The notes under the pieces are model-generated. The model worked only from the letters and a program-made list of their open reading frames with translations, was not told the DNA's origin and did no database searches. 12,915 nucleotides of DNA from an uncultured Coriobacteriaceae bacterium (lineage in GTDB: Bacteria > Actinomycetota > Coriobacteriia > Coriobacteriales > QAMH01): positions 1 to 12,915 of the forward strand of contig CACZSV010000085.1 in assembly GCA_902783925.1 (NCBI GenBank), written 5' to 3'. Each line of letters opens with the position of its first letter. Position 1 is the first letter of the stretch. Positions 12,164 through 12,915 of the stretch are shown in pieces. Made by a program: the position numbers and the translations under genes.

Positions 12164-12915
12164 ATGGCGGAGAGAATAGTACAGACTGCGGGACATGACG
12201 CACTCGGAGATTTCGCTCCGGAATTCGCGCACTTCAACGACGACGTTCTGTTCGGCGAGAACTGGAACAACGGAGATATCGACTTGAAAACGCGCTGCAT
12301 CGTTACGGTGGTGGCGCTCATGGCTTCGGGAGTTACTGACAGTTCGCTTGTGTATCATCTGGAAAACGCGAAGGCTCACGGAGTGACGCGTGCCGAGATT
12401 GCCGCTGTCATCACCCATGTGGCATTTTACGCAGGTTGGCCCAAGGCCTGGGCTGTTTTCAATCTGGCCAAGGACGTGTGGAACGAGGAGGGCGAAGAGG
12501 CCCCTGCGGGCAGCAAAGCCGCTTACGAGGCATCCATCTTCTTTCCCGTGGGCGAACCAAACCCCTACGGCACATACTTCACGGGCCAGAGCTATCTTGC
12601 GCCCATCTCGACTGAGCAGGTGCAGTTCTTCAACGTTACCTTTGAGCCAGCGTGTCGCAATTTCTGGCATGCGCATCATGCTACACAAGGCGGCGGGCAG
12701 ATTCTCATCTGTGTTGGTGGACGCGGCTATTATCAGGAAAGAGATGGCAAGACGGTTGAGATGCTGCCGGGTACCGTTGTGAACATCCCCGCGAATGTCG
12801 AGCATTGGCATGGCGCCGCACCTGATTCGTGGTTCTCGCATCTTGCGATTGAAGTTGCAGGCGAGAATGCCTCAACAGAATGGCTCGAGCCTGTATCCGA
12901 CGAGGAATACGGCAA
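12164..12915 (+). CDS. carboxymuconolactone decarboxylase-cupin fusion protein (3' end outside window)
   Basis: An open frame of 250 codons that runs off the window end. The ATG at 12164 is preceded by AAGGAG (12151-12156). Residues 15-107 form a CMD/AhpD-like helical domain: LKTRCIVTVVALMASG, then HLENAKAHGVTRAEI and ITHVAFYAGWPKAW. The AhpD CxxC pair is absent, so it is not a standard alkylhydroperoxidase. Residues 155-232 form a cupin barrel with metal ligands His169 and His171 in FWHAHH, and His214/His216 in PANVEHWHGA. The usual motif-1 Glu is replaced by Gln in GGGQIL, which is common in this fusion family as I recall it. Such fusions occur near MerR-regulated oxidoreductases and may act on quinone-like or carbonyl substrates; the reaction is unknown. 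The final residues of the protein lie outside the window. Confidence 0.88.
   Translation, partial: MAERIVQTAGHDALGDFAPEFAHFNDDVLFGENWNNGDIDLKTRCIVTVVALMASGVTDSSLVYHLENAKAHGVTRAEIAAVITHVAFYAGWPKAWAVFNLAKDVWNEEGEEAPAGSKAAYEASIFFPVGEPNPYGTYFTGQSYLAPISTEQVQFFNVTFEPACRNFWHAHHATQGGGQILICVGGRGYYQERDGKTVEMLPGTVVNIPANVEHWHGAAPDSWFSHLAIEVAGENASTEWLEPVSDEEYG

Overview
The window looks like a chromosomal stretch of an anaerobic, gut-type actinobacterium, most likely class Coriobacteriia (Eggerthella/Slackia-like). This is an inference from gene content (MerR with flavodoxins and an aldo/keto reductase, an AbiEi/Vsr-like endonuclease family protein, a 7TM-EAL protein, a CMD-cupin fusion) and moderate-to-high GC. 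No rRNA, tRNA, CRISPR array, integrase or transposase was seen.

Layout. (1) 1-2579, plus strand: a tight operon of a MerR regulator (5' end outside the window), a Tat-exported flavodoxin lipoprotein, a cytoplasmic flavodoxin and an aldo/keto reductase. It reads as a regulated electron-transfer/reductase module with one flavin carrier outside the membrane and one inside. (2) 2704-4080, minus: a BrnQ-type branched-chain amino acid carrier, convergent with the operon. (3) 4219-5208, minus: a protein with an N-terminal AbiEi-like region and a C-terminal Vsr/DUF559-like nuclease fold. Its promoter side carries a striking inverted repeat (28-bp arms, 26/28 identical, with a further matching outer block) enclosing two odd-centred palindromes. 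(4) 5724-7688, plus: a 7TM, degenerate-GGDEF, intact-EAL protein, probably a membrane c-di-GMP phosphodiesterase. (5) 7689-8459: a graveyard between convergent units. It holds a small plus-strand gene broken by a frame change and an in-frame stop, two tandem intrinsic terminators, and on the minus strand the 5' fragment of a membrane-fusion (HlyD/NHLM-type secretion) protein with a TGA where a Trp is expected. (6) 8460-11182, minus: an unrecognised soluble 341-aa protein and a fusion of a degenerate anti-sigma-type ATPase domain to a degenerate dicarboxylate-symporter-like membrane domain. Followed by the HlyD fragment, this looks like the remains of an NHLM-like peptide-export locus. (7) 11396-11839, minus: a small four-helix membrane protein with its own terminator. 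(8) 12164 to the window end, plus: a CMD-cupin fusion, incomplete at its 3' end.

The main points for follow-up are the decayed export locus with its unusual ATPase-SDF fusion (8181-11182), and the inverted-repeat element upstream of the endonuclease-like gene (5226-5428). All functional assignments come from reading motifs by eye; no database search was run.
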